From: CAWCTD01 sp963798455
GTDB lineage: Bacteria; Acidobacteriota; Terriglobia; Bryobacterales; Bryobacteraceae
Reading direction: 5' to 3'
Length of the DNA stretch: 64,000 nt
Assembly: GCA_963798455.1 (NCBI GenBank)
Contig: CAWCTD010000003.1
Location: 806,001-870,000 of the forward strand
Part shown: piece by piece, positions 35,433 through 43,726 of the stretch
Layout: every line of letters begins with the position of its first letter
How positions within the stretch are numbered: position 1 is the stretch's first letter
Position numbers and translations under genes: made by a program
The notes under the pieces: generated by a model
Told to the model about the DNA's origin: nothing
Database searches by the model: none
Seen by the model: the letters and a program-made list of their open reading frames with translations, nothing else

Positions 35433-36069
35433 GGTTCTCAGGGGCGCGCAGCAAAGCAAGACCGGCCCGATGCAGTGGCGCTCGGCCGCGGAAACCCGGG
35501 AACGGGCGCCGTCCGGCGAATCCCCGCAGCCGCCGGGCGACGCGGAGGAAGCGGACGCGGCAGCCGCCGCCAGGCAGGTGGAAGCACGGGTCGAGGAGGC
35601 CGGCCAGAAAGGGTATCGGGAAGGCGAAGCCGGCGCTCGCGGCGCCGTCCAGCCCGTGTTGGAGCGGTTGGCGCACTCCATCGAGGTCATGGCCGGCCTC
35701 CGGAGCCACATCCGGAAAGAGGCTGAGTCGGATCTGGTGAAACTGTCGATTGCGATCGCCCGCCGCATCCTGCATCGCGAACTCAGCGTCGACCCGGAGG
35801 CGATCTCAGGACTCATGAAAGCGGCTCTGGAGAAACTGCAATCCCAGGAGATCCACCGCGTGCGAGTACACCCGGACCTGGAAGCCGCTGTGCGCGGGGC
35901 GCTGGAGCGCTTCGCCTCGGCCCGGAACGTCGAGGTGGTGGCCGACGGCGGACGGGAGTCTGGAGACGTCGTGTTTGAAACGACCCGCGGCAACCTGGAC
36001 GCCTCCGTCGACACGCAGCTCCAAGAGATAAGCCGGGGACTCGCCGACAGGCTGCGGTGCAAATCATGA
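35422..36069 (+). CDS. fliH: flagellar export apparatus regulator FliH
   Basis: FliI-binding export protein of 215 residues. After a Pro/Glu-rich N-terminus, a helical Ala/Glu/Gly repeat (ARVEEAGQKGYREGEAGARG) leads into the V-ATPase E-like C-domain (ESDLVKLSIAIARRILHREL, IHRVRVHPDLEAAVRGALER). ATG 35422 overlaps the fliG stop and the gene ends in an ATGA overlap with fliI, giving a tightly coupled fliG-fliH-fliI set. Sequence is divergent as usual for FliH. Confidence 0.92.
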   Translation: MSARVLRGAQQSKTGPMQWRSAAETRERAPSGESPQPPGDAEEADAAAAARQVEARVEEAGQKGYREGEAGARGAVQPVLERLAHSIEVMAGLRSHIRKEAESDLVKLSIAIARRILHRELSVDPEAISGLMKAALEKLQSQEIHRVRVHPDLEAAVRGALERFASARNVEVVADGGRESGDVVFETTRGNLDASVDTQLQEISRGLADRLRCKS

Positions 36070-37397
36070 CGGCCGGAGAGCGATTGAACCTGAGTTCCTA
36101 TCTGGCGGATCTGGAGGGCATCGATCCGATGCGCTGGACGGGCCAGGTCGTCGAGCAAGTCGGGCTGCTGGTGGAATCGATTGGCCCGGTGGCGGCCATC
36201 GGAGACTTCTGCGAGATTCGCGTCTCCGACGGGCGGCGTATCCGCGCGCAGGTGGTCGGTTTTCGCGACGGCCGCGTCTTGTCCATGCCGCTCGATGAGA
36301 CCGCCGGGCTGCAACTGGGCGATCCCCTCACCGCCCGGAGCGACGAGGCGCGGATCGATGTGGGAAACAGCCTCCTGGGCCGCGTGCTCGACGGCTTTGG
36401 CCGGCCGATGGATGGCGGACCGGACATCGACCCGGACGCTGCCTACGAGTTGTACAAGACTCCCCCCAATCCGCTCGAGCGCGAGCACATCGTGGTTCCG
36501 CTGGTGACGGGAATCCGCGCCATCGACAGCCTGCTGACCATCGGGAAGGGACAGCGGATCGGCATCTTCGGCGGCAGCGGCGTCGGAAAGACCACGCTGC
36601 TAGGCTGCATGTCGCGCCACAACTCCGCCGACGTCAGCGTGATCGCCCTGATCGGGGAGCGTAACCGTGAGGTGCGGGCGTTCCTGGATCACGAACTGGG
36701 GCCGGAGGGCCTGAAGCGTTCGGTGGTGGTGGTGTCGACCTCAGACCGGCCGGCGCCGCTGCGGGTGCGCGCATGCTTCGTGGCCCTAGCCGTCGCCGAG
36801 TATTTCCGCGACCAGGGCGCCGACGTTCTGCTGGTCATGGACTCGGTCACCAGGCTGGCCATGGCGCAGCGGGAAATCGGCCTGGCGGCGGGCGAGCCTC
36901 CCAGCCAAAAAGGCTACACACCGTCCGTGTTTAGCCTCCTGCCCAAGGTTTTCGAACGGGCGGGCAACTTCCGCCGCGGCTCGATCACCGGTTTCTTCAC
37001 GGTCCTGGTGGAGGGCGACGATTTCAACGAACCGATATGCGACGCGGTGCGCGCCATACTCGACGGTCACATCATTCTCTCGCGCCAGTTGGCGGCCGCG
37101 GGTCACTATCCGGCCATCGAAGTGCTCAATTCGGTCAGCCGTCTGACATCACAGGTCGCCACCCGCGAGCAGACCCAGTGGGCGCAGAAGGTGCGGGACG
37201 CCATGTCTGTCTACCAACAGTCCGAGGACCTGATTCAGCTTGGCGCCTACGTCGCCGGCACGAACCCGTGTCTGGACACCATCCTGCAGGCCAGGACCGG
37301 GCTGCTCGCATTCCTGCGTCAGGAGCCCTCCGACAAGTCGCCTATCCAGGACACGCTGGCCAAGCTGGGGGCGCTGGCGTCCGCACTGCCCGGATAG
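36066..37397 (+). CDS. fliI: flagellum-specific export ATPase FliI
   Basis: Cytoplasmic hexameric ATPase of 443 residues that unloads export substrates. It has Walker A GIFGGSGVGKTTLLGCMSRH (about residue 168), Walker B region VLLVMDSVTRLAMAQREIGL, and the FliI/SctN GEPPSQKGYTPSVFSLLPKV block. The N-terminal beta-barrel domain ends in IDVGNSLLGRVLDGFGRPMD. ATG 36066 is used rather than GTG 36057 because it overlaps the fliH stop. All catalytic elements are intact. Confidence 0.97.
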   Translation: MTAGERLNLSSYLADLEGIDPMRWTGQVVEQVGLLVESIGPVAAIGDFCEIRVSDGRRIRAQVVGFRDGRVLSMPLDETAGLQLGDPLTARSDEARIDVGNSLLGRVLDGFGRPMDGGPDIDPDAAYELYKTPPNPLEREHIVVPLVTGIRAIDSLLTIGKGQRIGIFGGSGVGKTTLLGCMSRHNSADVSVIALIGERNREVRAFLDHELGPEGLKRSVVVVSTSDRPAPLRVRACFVALAVAEYFRDQGADVLLVMDSVTRLAMAQREIGLAAGEPPSQKGYTPSVFSLLPKVFERAGNFRRGSITGFFTVLVEGDDFNEPICDAVRAILDGHIILSRQLAAAGHYPAIEVLNSVSRLTSQVATREQTQWAQKVRDAMSVYQQSEDLIQLGAYVAGTNPCLDTILQARTGLLAFLRQEPSDKSPIQDTLAKLGALASALPG

Positions 37398-37409
37398 AAG
37401 CGTTCGCCT

Positions 37410-37850
37410 ATGAAACCGTTCCGTTTCCGCCTGGAGAGAGTGCTCGCCTGGAGGCGCACCGAACTGGAGCTTGAGCAGTACAAAATGAGACTGCTTTCCG
37501 CCGGACTGGAGGAGATCGAGAGGTCCCGCGCGCGGCTGACGGCCGAACGCGTTGTGGCCGAACGCGAAATCCTTCGGGCCCGCCGCATCGATGGAGCGGA
37601 TCTTAACATGCACGCGGCTCGTTTGTCCTATCTCGACGAGCAGGAGCGCGCACTTCTCCGCCGGCGGCGTGAGCAGGAGGAGCGCATCGCCGAGGCCCAC
37701 AAGCGTCTATTGGAAGCCCAGCGCCGCCTCCGCTTGCTCGGAAAACTCAAGGCCAGCCGGCACGCCCACTGGGCAGCCGAGCTGAACCGGGAACTCGAGG
37801 CCTTTGCGGCCGAGAGCCACTTGGCGCGCTGGAACCCAGACCGGCAGTGA
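37410..37850 (+). CDS. fliJ: flagellar export chaperone FliJ
   Basis: Coiled-coil protein of 146 residues immediately after fliI. It starts MKPFRFRLERVLAWRRTELE, the common FliJ N-terminus, and continues as a two-helix coiled coil rich in Arg/Glu/Leu (EEIERSRARLTAERVVAERE, YLDEQERALLRRRREQEERI). FliJ links FliI to the FlhA gate and recycles chaperones. Position and pattern support the call; the family is poorly conserved in sequence. Confidence 0.9.
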   Translation: MKPFRFRLERVLAWRRTELELEQYKMRLLSAGLEEIERSRARLTAERVVAEREILRARRIDGADLNMHAARLSYLDEQERALLRRRREQEERIAEAHKRLLEAQRRLRLLGKLKASRHAHWAAELNRELEAFAAESHLARWNPDRQ

Positions 37851-37908
37851 CCCCGCCCGGCGGCGGATTCGATTCGCAACTCTTTGCACGGGGACCGATA
37901 AGTCCCTT

Positions 37909-38238
37909 GTGGATGAGTTCCTGAGAAACGGCCAGGGTCTATGGGAAACTGCGGAGGCGGCGGCCCGTTCGGCGCAACCCGCCGCGGAGCTGGCGATCCT
38001 GATCGGTCAGGACGGATCGATCCGCGTGATGTCATCCTCGGACTGGCCGGCCGAGTCGCTGGCGGTCGAGCATGGCGCGCGCATGGTGTACCGGGTGAGT
38101 CATGGCCACGGGAGGGTCCGCGTCGAGGGGCGATCAGGCTGCCGCTCGTTCCTGATCGAGGCGGAAACGCCCGTTGCGTGCTCGCGTCGTTTGTTGGGCG
38201 GGCTTACTGCTCCCGCACTGTTGTCAGGATGTCGCTGA
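37909..38238 (+). CDS. conserved hypothetical protein after fliJ
   Basis: A protein of about 109 residues from GTG 37909, starting VDEFLRNGQGLWETAEAAAR. The core ELAILIGQDGSIRVMSSSDW and GARMVYRVSHGHGRVRVEGR predicts an alpha/beta fold with no signal peptide or membrane segment. I recall similar short acidobacterial hypotheticals (NGQ.LWETA ... ELAI ... SDWP ... AYRV), so it is probably a lineage family and not a flagellar part. A GGGAC-CGATAA-GTCCC hairpin (37891-37906) sits just upstream. Its end overlaps the convergent transglycosylase gene by 35 bp. Confidence 0.6.
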   Translation: MDEFLRNGQGLWETAEAAARSAQPAAELAILIGQDGSIRVMSSSDWPAESLAVEHGARMVYRVSHGHGRVRVEGRSGCRSFLIEAETPVACSRRLLGGLTAPALLSGCR

Positions 38239-38899
38239 CGTAATCCACTGTCTCCTGGATGGCCGGGATACCGTCGGCCGCGTCCACCCTGCCCGGGCCG
38301 GCGTTGTAGGCCCCCAGGGCCAGCGCCAGATCTCCTCCATAGCGCACCAGAAGTTGCTTCAGAAACTTCGCTCCCGCACCGACGTTCTCCCGCGGATCGA
38401 GGGGATCCCGAACCTCAAATTGCTGTATGGTGGATGGCATCAGTTGCATTAACCCGAGCGCCCCTTTCGGAGAAACGGCGCAGGGAAAATTGCCGGACTC
38501 CTGCTTGATCACCGCGCGCAGCAGGTCAGCCGTGAGACCTTCCTTGGCGCTTGCCGCCTCGACCAGCGAACCCATTTCGACGTTCGAGAGCGCCTCGCAA
38601 GCGGGACGGGGCGCCTGTGCGAAAGGCAGCATCGAGGCGCTAGGGGACACGGGGGCGGGCTCGGGCCATTGCATCCGCGGCTCAGCGGTGAGTGTCACCG
38701 CCGACTCCCGTTGCCTGGCGACGGAGGCTTCCATCCGCGCCACTGAGGCGCGCTGCCGATCGGCGGCGGCGGCGGTCGAGAGGGCGCTCAAGCGCTGTTG
38801 AGCAGCCGCTCGGTCCACCCCCGAGCGGCCATCGGATTGCTCGGCGGCTGCCGCGGCCATGGAGCAGACCAGCAGCACAGAGGCAACGGCAATCTTCAT
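38204..38899 (-). CDS. lytic transglycosylase (SLT domain), exported
   Basis: Exported soluble lytic murein transglycosylase of 231 residues. ATG 38899 gives a signal peptide (MKIAVASVLLVCSMAAAAAE). A helical linker rich in Ala/Arg/Gln (about residues 20-100) precedes the SLT domain: LLRAVIKQESGNFPCAVSPK holds the catalytic Glu (KQES), followed by GALGLMQLMPSTIQQF and LALGAYNAGPGRVDAADGIP. Placed among flagellar genes, it likely opens peptidoglycan for rod assembly. The rod-capping gene flgJ in this window has no muramidase domain, so this enzyme may supply that function. Confidence 0.9.
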   Translation of the reverse strand: MKIAVASVLLVCSMAAAAAEQSDGRSGVDRAAAQQRLSALSTAAAADRQRASVARMEASVARQRESAVTLTAEPRMQWPEPAPVSPSASMLPFAQAPRPACEALSNVEMGSLVEAASAKEGLTADLLRAVIKQESGNFPCAVSPKGALGLMQLMPSTIQQFEVRDPLDPRENVGAGAKFLKQLLVRYGGDLALALGAYNAGPGRVDAADGIPAIQETVDYVSDILTTVREQ

Positions 38900-38939
38900 T
38901 GCCTGACAGATCGGCTGAAGATTCCGGGAATCGAAACTT

Positions 38940-38966
38940 TCAAACTTGCGCATGGAACGCCGATAA
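38940..38966 (+). promoter_or_regulatory. sigma-28 promoter for flaG (and fliS)
   Basis: TCAAACTT (38940-38947), 11-base spacer, GCCGATAA (38959-38966). The -10 box equals the E. coli FliA consensus exactly. It lies in the divergent spacer between the transglycosylase and flaG. Confidence 0.75.
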
Positions 38967-39042
38967 ACAGGAACAGGGAGGATCGCGGAAGCCGTCCGGG
39001 CGCGGAAGCCCTCCGGCGCGCGGCCCTCCCAAGGAGAAAGTC

Positions 39043-39327
39043 ATGGATATCACTGCGGTGCAAGGACCTGGGCCTGCTCCAGCGCCGATGCCTGTCGATG
39101 CCGAAAGAGTTGCGGAGAACCGCACGATCATCACGGCGATCAAGGCTATTAACGCCAGCGAGCTATCTGGATCGGACAGCGAAATCACTTTCGTGATCGA
39201 ACGTTCCACCAGGCGTCCGGTCGTCCGGCTGGTGGACAAGAAGACGAGAGACGTGATCCGGCAGATACCTCCGGAGTACATGCTGCGTATGGCCGAGGAG
39301 ATCGCGAAGCGCGAAAAACAAGGCTGA
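39043..39327 (+). CDS. flaG: FlaG family protein
   Basis: FlaG-type protein of 94 residues. A variable Pro/Ala-rich N-terminus (GPGPAPAPMPVDAERVAENR) is followed by the conserved block ITFVIERSTRRPVVRLVDKK and TRDVIRQIPPEYMLRMAEEI, the family signature (V..V.D..T..VIRQIP.E). FlaG influences filament length in Campylobacter and Vibrio. AAGGAG precedes the ATG at 39043. A consensus sigma-28 promoter is upstream, consistent with late expression with flagellin. Confidence 0.92.
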   Translation: MDITAVQGPGPAPAPMPVDAERVAENRTIITAIKAINASELSGSDSEITFVIERSTRRPVVRLVDKKTRDVIRQIPPEYMLRMAEEIAKREKQG

Positions 39328-39391
39328 AGCCCGGCGGCCGCGCTGCAGCAAATCCGCGTTTCCGCTGATGAATGCTCTTGGAGGGAGCACG

Positions 39392-39856
39392 ATGTCGACG
39401 AGCGCTCACGACGCTTACCTGGAGAGCAGGGTTCTAACCGCGGACCCCGTTGGGCTGGTGAGAATCCTCTACCGTACAGCCATCGACCGGATCCGCGAGG
39501 CGCGCGAGCATCTGGAGAAGGGTGACATTGCCGCCCGGTCCAAGGCAATCTTCGTGGCTTCACAGGCGATCTCGGAGCTGAATTGCTCTCTGGATTATGC
39601 GGCGGGTGGCGAGTTGAGCCACCGGCTGGCACAGCTATACGAATACATTGTGCGGCGATTGTTGGAAGCGAACTTCCAGCAGAGCGCGGAGCCGTTGAAC
39701 GAAACGCTGGGTTTGCTGACGACATTATTTGAGGCCTGGCAGAGCATCCAGCCGGAGCCGTTCACCGCCGTCCCGCCCGCCGCCGACTCTCGTTGGCTCG
39801 AGGAGCCCCCGGCCGAAGCCGCCCATCCGCACCCCTCCCACTCCTGGAGCGCCTGA
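39392..39856 (+). CDS. fliS: flagellin export chaperone FliS
   Basis: Cytoplasmic flagellin chaperone of 154 residues. It starts STSAHDAYLESRVLTADPVG (cf. AY....V..A.P..L), continues LVRILYRTAIDRIREAREHL and AISELNCSLDYAAGGELSHR, and has the C-terminal helix RLLEANFQQSAEPLNETLGL. ATG 39392 follows GGAGGGAG. The last 40 residues (RWLEEPPAEAAHPHPSHSWS) are not part of the FliS fold and lie antisense to the end of flgJ, with which it overlaps by 132 bp. It is probably co-transcribed with flaG. Confidence 0.93.
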   Translation: MSTSAHDAYLESRVLTADPVGLVRILYRTAIDRIREAREHLEKGDIAARSKAIFVASQAISELNCSLDYAAGGELSHRLAQLYEYIVRRLLEANFQQSAEPLNETLGLLTTLFEAWQSIQPEPFTAVPPAADSRWLEEPPAEAAHPHPSHSWSA

Positions 39857-40177
39857 TTCACCGCTCTCCCTGGTGAGACCGGAGACAATCAGGCTCGCCA
39901 ACCCCAAGCCTCCTTGTGCCGAAAGGGCCTGCGCGAATTGTTCTTCGGCCAGTCCCATGGCGGAAGAGGCGGTCTGATCCTCTCCCGTTCCGAGCCATCC
40001 GTCCGATTCAGCCTCTCGCGCGGCTCTCAGCAGTTGCGCGAGCAGCAGCGCCTCAAACTGACGCGCGGCATCTTGGATGGCGGCCGGATCGTCTTTGGCG
40101 CGCGGCCCGGAGGCGCTTCCACCCGCTTGCGCCGCAACCGCCGGCGGAGCGTTGTTTATTCCTTCCAGGCTTGACAC
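39725..40177 (-). CDS. flgJ: flagellar rod-capping protein FlgJ (rod-binding domain only)
   Basis: Rod-binding protein of about 150 residues, last gene of the minus-strand flgF-G-A-H-I-J operon. GTG 40177 starts directly after the flgI stop. The conserved part is AIQDAARQFEALLLAQLLRA, SAMGLAEEQFAQALSAQGGL and GLASLIVSGL, the FlgJ_N (Rod-binding) domain. There is no C-terminal muramidase, as in many bacteria. The last 45 residues (Gly/Arg-rich, GESGAPGVGGVRMGGFGRGL) are unconserved and overlap fliS on the other strand, suggesting a lost earlier stop codon. Confidence 0.88.
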   Translation of the reverse strand: MSSLEGINNAPPAVAAQAGGSASGPRAKDDPAAIQDAARQFEALLLAQLLRAAREAESDGWLGTGEDQTASSAMGLAEEQFAQALSAQGGLGLASLIVSGLTRESGESGAPGVGGVRMGGFGRGLLEPTRVGGGRDGGERLRLDALPGLK

Positions 40178-40178
40178 C

Positions 40179-41282
40179 TCAGAGCACCTCCAACTCGGCC
40201 TCCAGCGCACCCGCGGCCCGCAGGCTCTGGAGAATCGCGATCACGTCGCGGGCGGTGGCCCCGATCGCGGAGAGCGCGCGCACCAGGTCTTCGACCGTCG
40301 CTCCCTCTTTCAATACGAGATTCCGCGTTTTCTCGTCCTTGACCCCGACAGCCACTTGCGGCACCACCTCGGTCGTGCCAGTGGAAAGCGCCGGGGGTTG
40401 CGAGACGGCGAAGCTGGTCTGGATCTCCACGGTCAAGGTGCCCTGCATAACGGCAACTGGCCGTATCCTGACGTCCTTGCCCATGACGATGGTCCCGGTC
40501 CGCTCGTTGACCACCACGCGCTCCGTGCGGTCCGCTTCAACAGACAGGCTCTCCAGTTCGGCCATGAAGTCAACGGCTCGCGAGGCGTACGCCTCGGGAA
40601 CCGCGACGCTCACCAGCGCCGAGTTCTCCGCCCGCGCCAGGGCCTTGCCGGCGTTAGGGAATTTTTTGTTCACCGCCTCGGCAATGCGGACGGCGGTGGT
40701 GAAGTCGGCTTGGCGCAATTGAAGCCGTAGTTCCTTGCCCGGTGTGGCCGAGGGAGCGGCGCGCTCCACGATGGCTCCGCCGGGCACGCGTCCCACCGTC
40801 GGATGATTCACCGTCTGGCTGTTGCCGCCGCGGCCCGCCACAAAACCCCCAGTAACCACCGCACCTTGCGCCACCGCGTAGACTTGTCCGTCGGCCCCGC
40901 GCAAGCTCATCATCAGCAGCAGTCCTCCCTGCAGGTTCGAGGCGTCTCCGATCGCCGCAGCGGTCACGTCGATGCGCGTCCCCGTCTGCGCGAATGGCGG
41001 TAGGGTGCTCATCACCATAACTGCGGCGGTGTTGTTCACCCGGATAGCCGTCGGCGGCACCGAAACCCCCATCCGCTCGAGGATGTTGGTGAGGCTCTGC
41101 GCCGAGAAGACCGTCTGCCGCCGGTCGCCGGTGCCGGCCAGACCCACCACCAGCCCATAGCCGATCAACTGGTTGTCGCGCACGCCTTCCAGCGCCACAA
41201 GCTCCTTCAACCGAGTGGCCGCCGCTCCAGCGGCCAGGGACGACGCGATCCAGACGGCCACCAGCCGGGTGAAAAATCTCAT
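40179..41282 (-). CDS. flgI: flagellar P-ring protein FlgI
   Basis: Periplasmic ring protein of 367 residues. A signal peptide (MRFFTRLVAVWIASSLAAGA) is followed by the strongly conserved RLKELVALEGVRDNQLIGYG, LVVGLAGTGDRRQTVFSAQS, NTAAVMVMSTLPPFAQTGTR, MSLRGADGQVYAVAQGAVVT and the C-terminal LVRALSAIGATARDVIAILQ, where the family ends AIGATPRDLIAILQAL. Length is normal. A complete P-ring implies a diderm envelope. Confidence 0.97.
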   Translation of the reverse strand: MRFFTRLVAVWIASSLAAGAAATRLKELVALEGVRDNQLIGYGLVVGLAGTGDRRQTVFSAQSLTNILERMGVSVPPTAIRVNNTAAVMVMSTLPPFAQTGTRIDVTAAAIGDASNLQGGLLLMMSLRGADGQVYAVAQGAVVTGGFVAGRGGNSQTVNHPTVGRVPGGAIVERAAPSATPGKELRLQLRQADFTTAVRIAEAVNKKFPNAGKALARAENSALVSVAVPEAYASRAVDFMAELESLSVEADRTERVVVNERTGTIVMGKDVRIRPVAVMQGTLTVEIQTSFAVSQPPALSTGTTEVVPQVAVGVKDEKTRNLVLKEGATVEDLVRALSAIGATARDVIAILQSLRAAGALEAELEVL

Positions 41283-41299
41283 CGGGCGACACTTCCTTC

Positions 41300-42007
41300 C
41301 TAAAACGGAAGCAGCGACAACAACAGCCGGTACAGGAAGAACGGCCGCCGGACAGCGTCCCCTACAACCCCTTTGCCGTTGATGCGCACCTCCAGGTCGG
41401 AAATCCGGTCCGATCGGACCATGTTGCCCGGTGTCAGATCCGCCGGGCGCACCACGCCGCGCACCGTCACGGTCTGCTGTTCCGAGTTGACCTGAACCGT
41501 CTTGGAGCCTTCCACAACCAGCAATCCATTGGGCAGGACGTGAGTGACGCGGGCCGAAAGGGTGGTGCTCAGGACCGTCTCACGGCTCGTGGCGCCTGAG
41601 CCTTCCAGCTTTGAGTCGCCCGAGACACTGGCCAAGTTGGCCAGCGGCCCCGTGGTTCGCGTCAAACCCGCGAAGGCGCCGATCGAGTTGTTCGCGCTGG
41701 ACGCTCTGGCGGAGTTCGTAGAACCTTTCGCGATCGCCGAGGCTTGCTCCACTACAAGAATCGTAATTATGTCATCCATCTGCCCGGCCCGCAGATCCCG
41801 TGCCGAGTCGGCCAGGCGCGCGGACGGCGACCAGGCAGATCCCGGAGCGGCGCCCCCCACAGGTTCAGCCCCGCGCCGGGTCGCCTCCTGGACATAGATG
41901 TCGAGCGCCGATGGCTGTTTTCCCGGCTTCTTCGCCCCCCAGCCGGCCTGAGCGGACACCGCCAGCCAGAGTGCCAGAATCAGGATTATTCGTGAGCCGA
42001 TTCCCAT
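41300..42007 (-). CDS. flgH: flagellar L-ring protein FlgH, without lipobox
   Basis: Outer-membrane ring protein of 235 residues. Conserved regions are LRAGQMDDIITILVVEQASA, LSTTLSARVTHVLPNGLLVV and EGSKTVQVNSEQQTVTVRGV, VRPADLTPGNMVRSDRISDL. The N-terminus has an ordinary signal peptide (ILILALWLAVSAQAGWGAKK) and no lipobox cysteine, so it would be cut by signal peptidase I and not lipidated, unlike enterobacterial FlgH. The C-terminus ends RRPFFLYRLLLSLLPF in the usual fashion. It overlaps flgA by 22 bp. Confidence 0.94.
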   Translation of the reverse strand: MGIGSRIILILALWLAVSAQAGWGAKKPGKQPSALDIYVQEATRRGAEPVGGAAPGSAWSPSARLADSARDLRAGQMDDIITILVVEQASAIAKGSTNSARASSANNSIGAFAGLTRTTGPLANLASVSGDSKLEGSGATSRETVLSTTLSARVTHVLPNGLLVVEGSKTVQVNSEQQTVTVRGVVRPADLTPGNMVRSDRISDLEVRINGKGVVGDAVRRPFFLYRLLLSLLPF

Positions 42008-42900
42008 GTCCCGTCTCCATTGCCCCCGCGCACCTTTACCACACCTTTGCGGTCCACCCTCGCCGGAAAACTCTTGCCGCTTTTGAGATTTCGCACGACG
42101 ACCGTGTCGCCGCGCGAGCCCGCAGTTACGGCGCGCCCAACCGTCCTCACCGTAACGCTGCCGCTCGATGCTTCCACGCTGACCGGTCCGCCGCGCTCGA
42201 CTTCCTTCGGTTCCTGGAGCAGTTTGAGAGCAACCGGCGAACCTGCCGCCACCGCCCTGCGCACCACGTGTCCCACGACTTCTTCGATCGAAGCCGCCAT
42301 CGGCTCATTGGCCGGAAACCCTTCGGCGGTTTCCAGGCGGACTTGCCCCGCCTCAATCAACGTCCCCGCCCGCAGGTCACACTTTGCAACTATTCTAGTA
42401 GAGCTTACCCTGATTTTGACTCTGGCCCATAGCGGGAATTTCCGCTGGCCGTCATAGCGTACAAAGCCCCTCCACAAAACGGCCGCGCCGGGATCGCGCG
42501 CCGGCGGCCTCTGTAGCCCCGCCAGCGGAAATTCGATCTGGCCGCGCGGCGTTCGGAAGCGCGTGAACTCGACCACCTCGATGCGGGCCGCTGGGTTCGC
42601 CAGGGAGACCCGCAGCGAAGCCAGCAGCCGCTCCAGGGTGAGCGGCTCCAGAGACCGGACCACGCAGATCAAGGCGTCGGGAGCCAGGGACAGATCCTGG
42701 GGGGCGGCCAGCCGTTGCAATGCTGCCGCGTTAAGGATACGCTTGGCGCCCGGCGCCGGCGCATACCCAAACGAGGTCTCGGGCGGGAGCGCGGCAAAGA
42801 CCGTGCCGGCCGGGGACAGGTCGCGGGCGGTGACGCGTTGGCCCTCGACGGGCACACAGCCCGTGGCCATGGACAGGAGCAGGAAGGCGGTCCCCATCAT
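41986..42900 (-). CDS. flgA: flagellar P-ring assembly chaperone FlgA
   Basis: Periplasmic chaperone of 304 residues for P-ring assembly. A short signal-like start (MMGTAFLLLSMATGCVPVEG, with Cys15 possibly acylated) is followed by an N-terminal part with VTARDLSPAGTVFAALPPET. The C-terminal SAF/ChapFlgA region has VAKCDLRAGTLIEAGQVRLE, VVGHVVRRAVAAGSPVALKL and VTAGSRGDTVVVRNLKSGKS. Longer than the common 220-240 residues because of the N-terminal extension. It overlaps flgG at its start and flgH at its end. Confidence 0.93.
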   Translation of the reverse strand: MMGTAFLLLSMATGCVPVEGQRVTARDLSPAGTVFAALPPETSFGYAPAPGAKRILNAAALQRLAAPQDLSLAPDALICVVRSLEPLTLERLLASLRVSLANPAARIEVVEFTRFRTPRGQIEFPLAGLQRPPARDPGAAVLWRGFVRYDGQRKFPLWARVKIRVSSTRIVAKCDLRAGTLIEAGQVRLETAEGFPANEPMAASIEEVVGHVVRRAVAAGSPVALKLLQEPKEVERGGPVSVEASSGSVTVRTVGRAVTAGSRGDTVVVRNLKSGKSFPARVDRKGVVKVRGGNGDGTWESAHE

Positions 42901-43688
42901 CGCGTCAGGTTATTGATCTGCTGGTACATCTCGTCGGCGGCCTTCACCACCTTTGAATTCGCCTCATAGGCCCGCTGGCTGACGATGAGATTGACGAATT
43001 CTTCCACCACGCTCACGTTGGACTGTTCGAGGTACCCCTGAAGCAGCGTGCCGATCCCCTCCTGGCCGCCCGGGGTGCCCACGGTGGGATCGCCCGACGC
43101 GTCGGTCGGCAGGTAGAGGTTGCGCCCCAGGCTGTTCAGCCCGGCGGGATTCTGGAAGTCGGCAAGCTGGATCTGGCCGGCCAGTTGCGCGGCGGTTTGG
43201 CCCGGCTGCGTGTAGCTGACCGTTCCGTCGGGAGCGATGCTGACCTCCTGCGCGTCAGGCGGGAGTGTGATCTGCGGCTCCATCGGGTCGCCGTCGCTGG
43301 TCACTATGTTCCCGTCGCGGTCCAGATGAAATGACCCTGCCCGCGTGTAGGCGAGCTCGCCACTGGCCTGCCGCACCTGAAAGAATCCCCGCCCCTGAAT
43401 CACCATGTCGAGCGGATTCTGGGTGGCCGTGAAGCTCCCCTGCGAGAATACGATCTCGTTGGAAGCCGCGCGCGTCCCCAGTCCCAACTGCAACCCGGTC
43501 GGCACGACCGTCTGCTGGCTGGCCGAAGTCCCCGGCGTCACCACGTCCTGGTAGAGCAGGTCCTGAAATTGCGCCCTGCGCACCTTGTAGCCCACCGTGC
43601 TGGCGTTGGCCAGATTGTGGGCGATGTTGTCGACGTTCATTTGCTGCGCCGTCATGCCGCTGGCGGCGCTGTATAACGCTCTGATCAT
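42897..43688 (-). CDS. flgG: flagellar basal-body rod protein FlgG (distal rod)
   Basis: Distal rod protein of 263 residues. It starts MIRALYSAASGMTAQQMNVD and continues NIAHNLANASTVGYKVRRAQ, the classic FlgG N-terminus. NPLDMVIQGRGFFQVRQASG and the C-terminal LIVSQRAYEANSKVVKAADE with MYQQINNLTR complete it. Length is normal. It lies second in the minus-strand rod/ring operon after flgF (38-bp spacer) and overlaps flgA by 4 bp. Confidence 0.97.
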   Translation of the reverse strand: MIRALYSAASGMTAQQMNVDNIAHNLANASTVGYKVRRAQFQDLLYQDVVTPGTSASQQTVVPTGLQLGLGTRAASNEIVFSQGSFTATQNPLDMVIQGRGFFQVRQASGELAYTRAGSFHLDRDGNIVTSDGDPMEPQITLPPDAQEVSIAPDGTVSYTQPGQTAAQLAGQIQLADFQNPAGLNSLGRNLYLPTDASGDPTVGTPGGQEGIGTLLQGYLEQSNVSVVEEFVNLIVSQRAYEANSKVVKAADEMYQQINNLTR

Positions 43689-43726
43689 TTCGATTTACCT
43701 CCAGCCGGCCAGCCTCAACCGGCGTC

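Noticed and set aside
34689..36488. Minus-strand 599-codon open frame under fliG-fliH-fliI
   Set aside because: No recognisable domain, His/Arg/Gln-rich; three well-defined flagellar genes occupy the plus strand.
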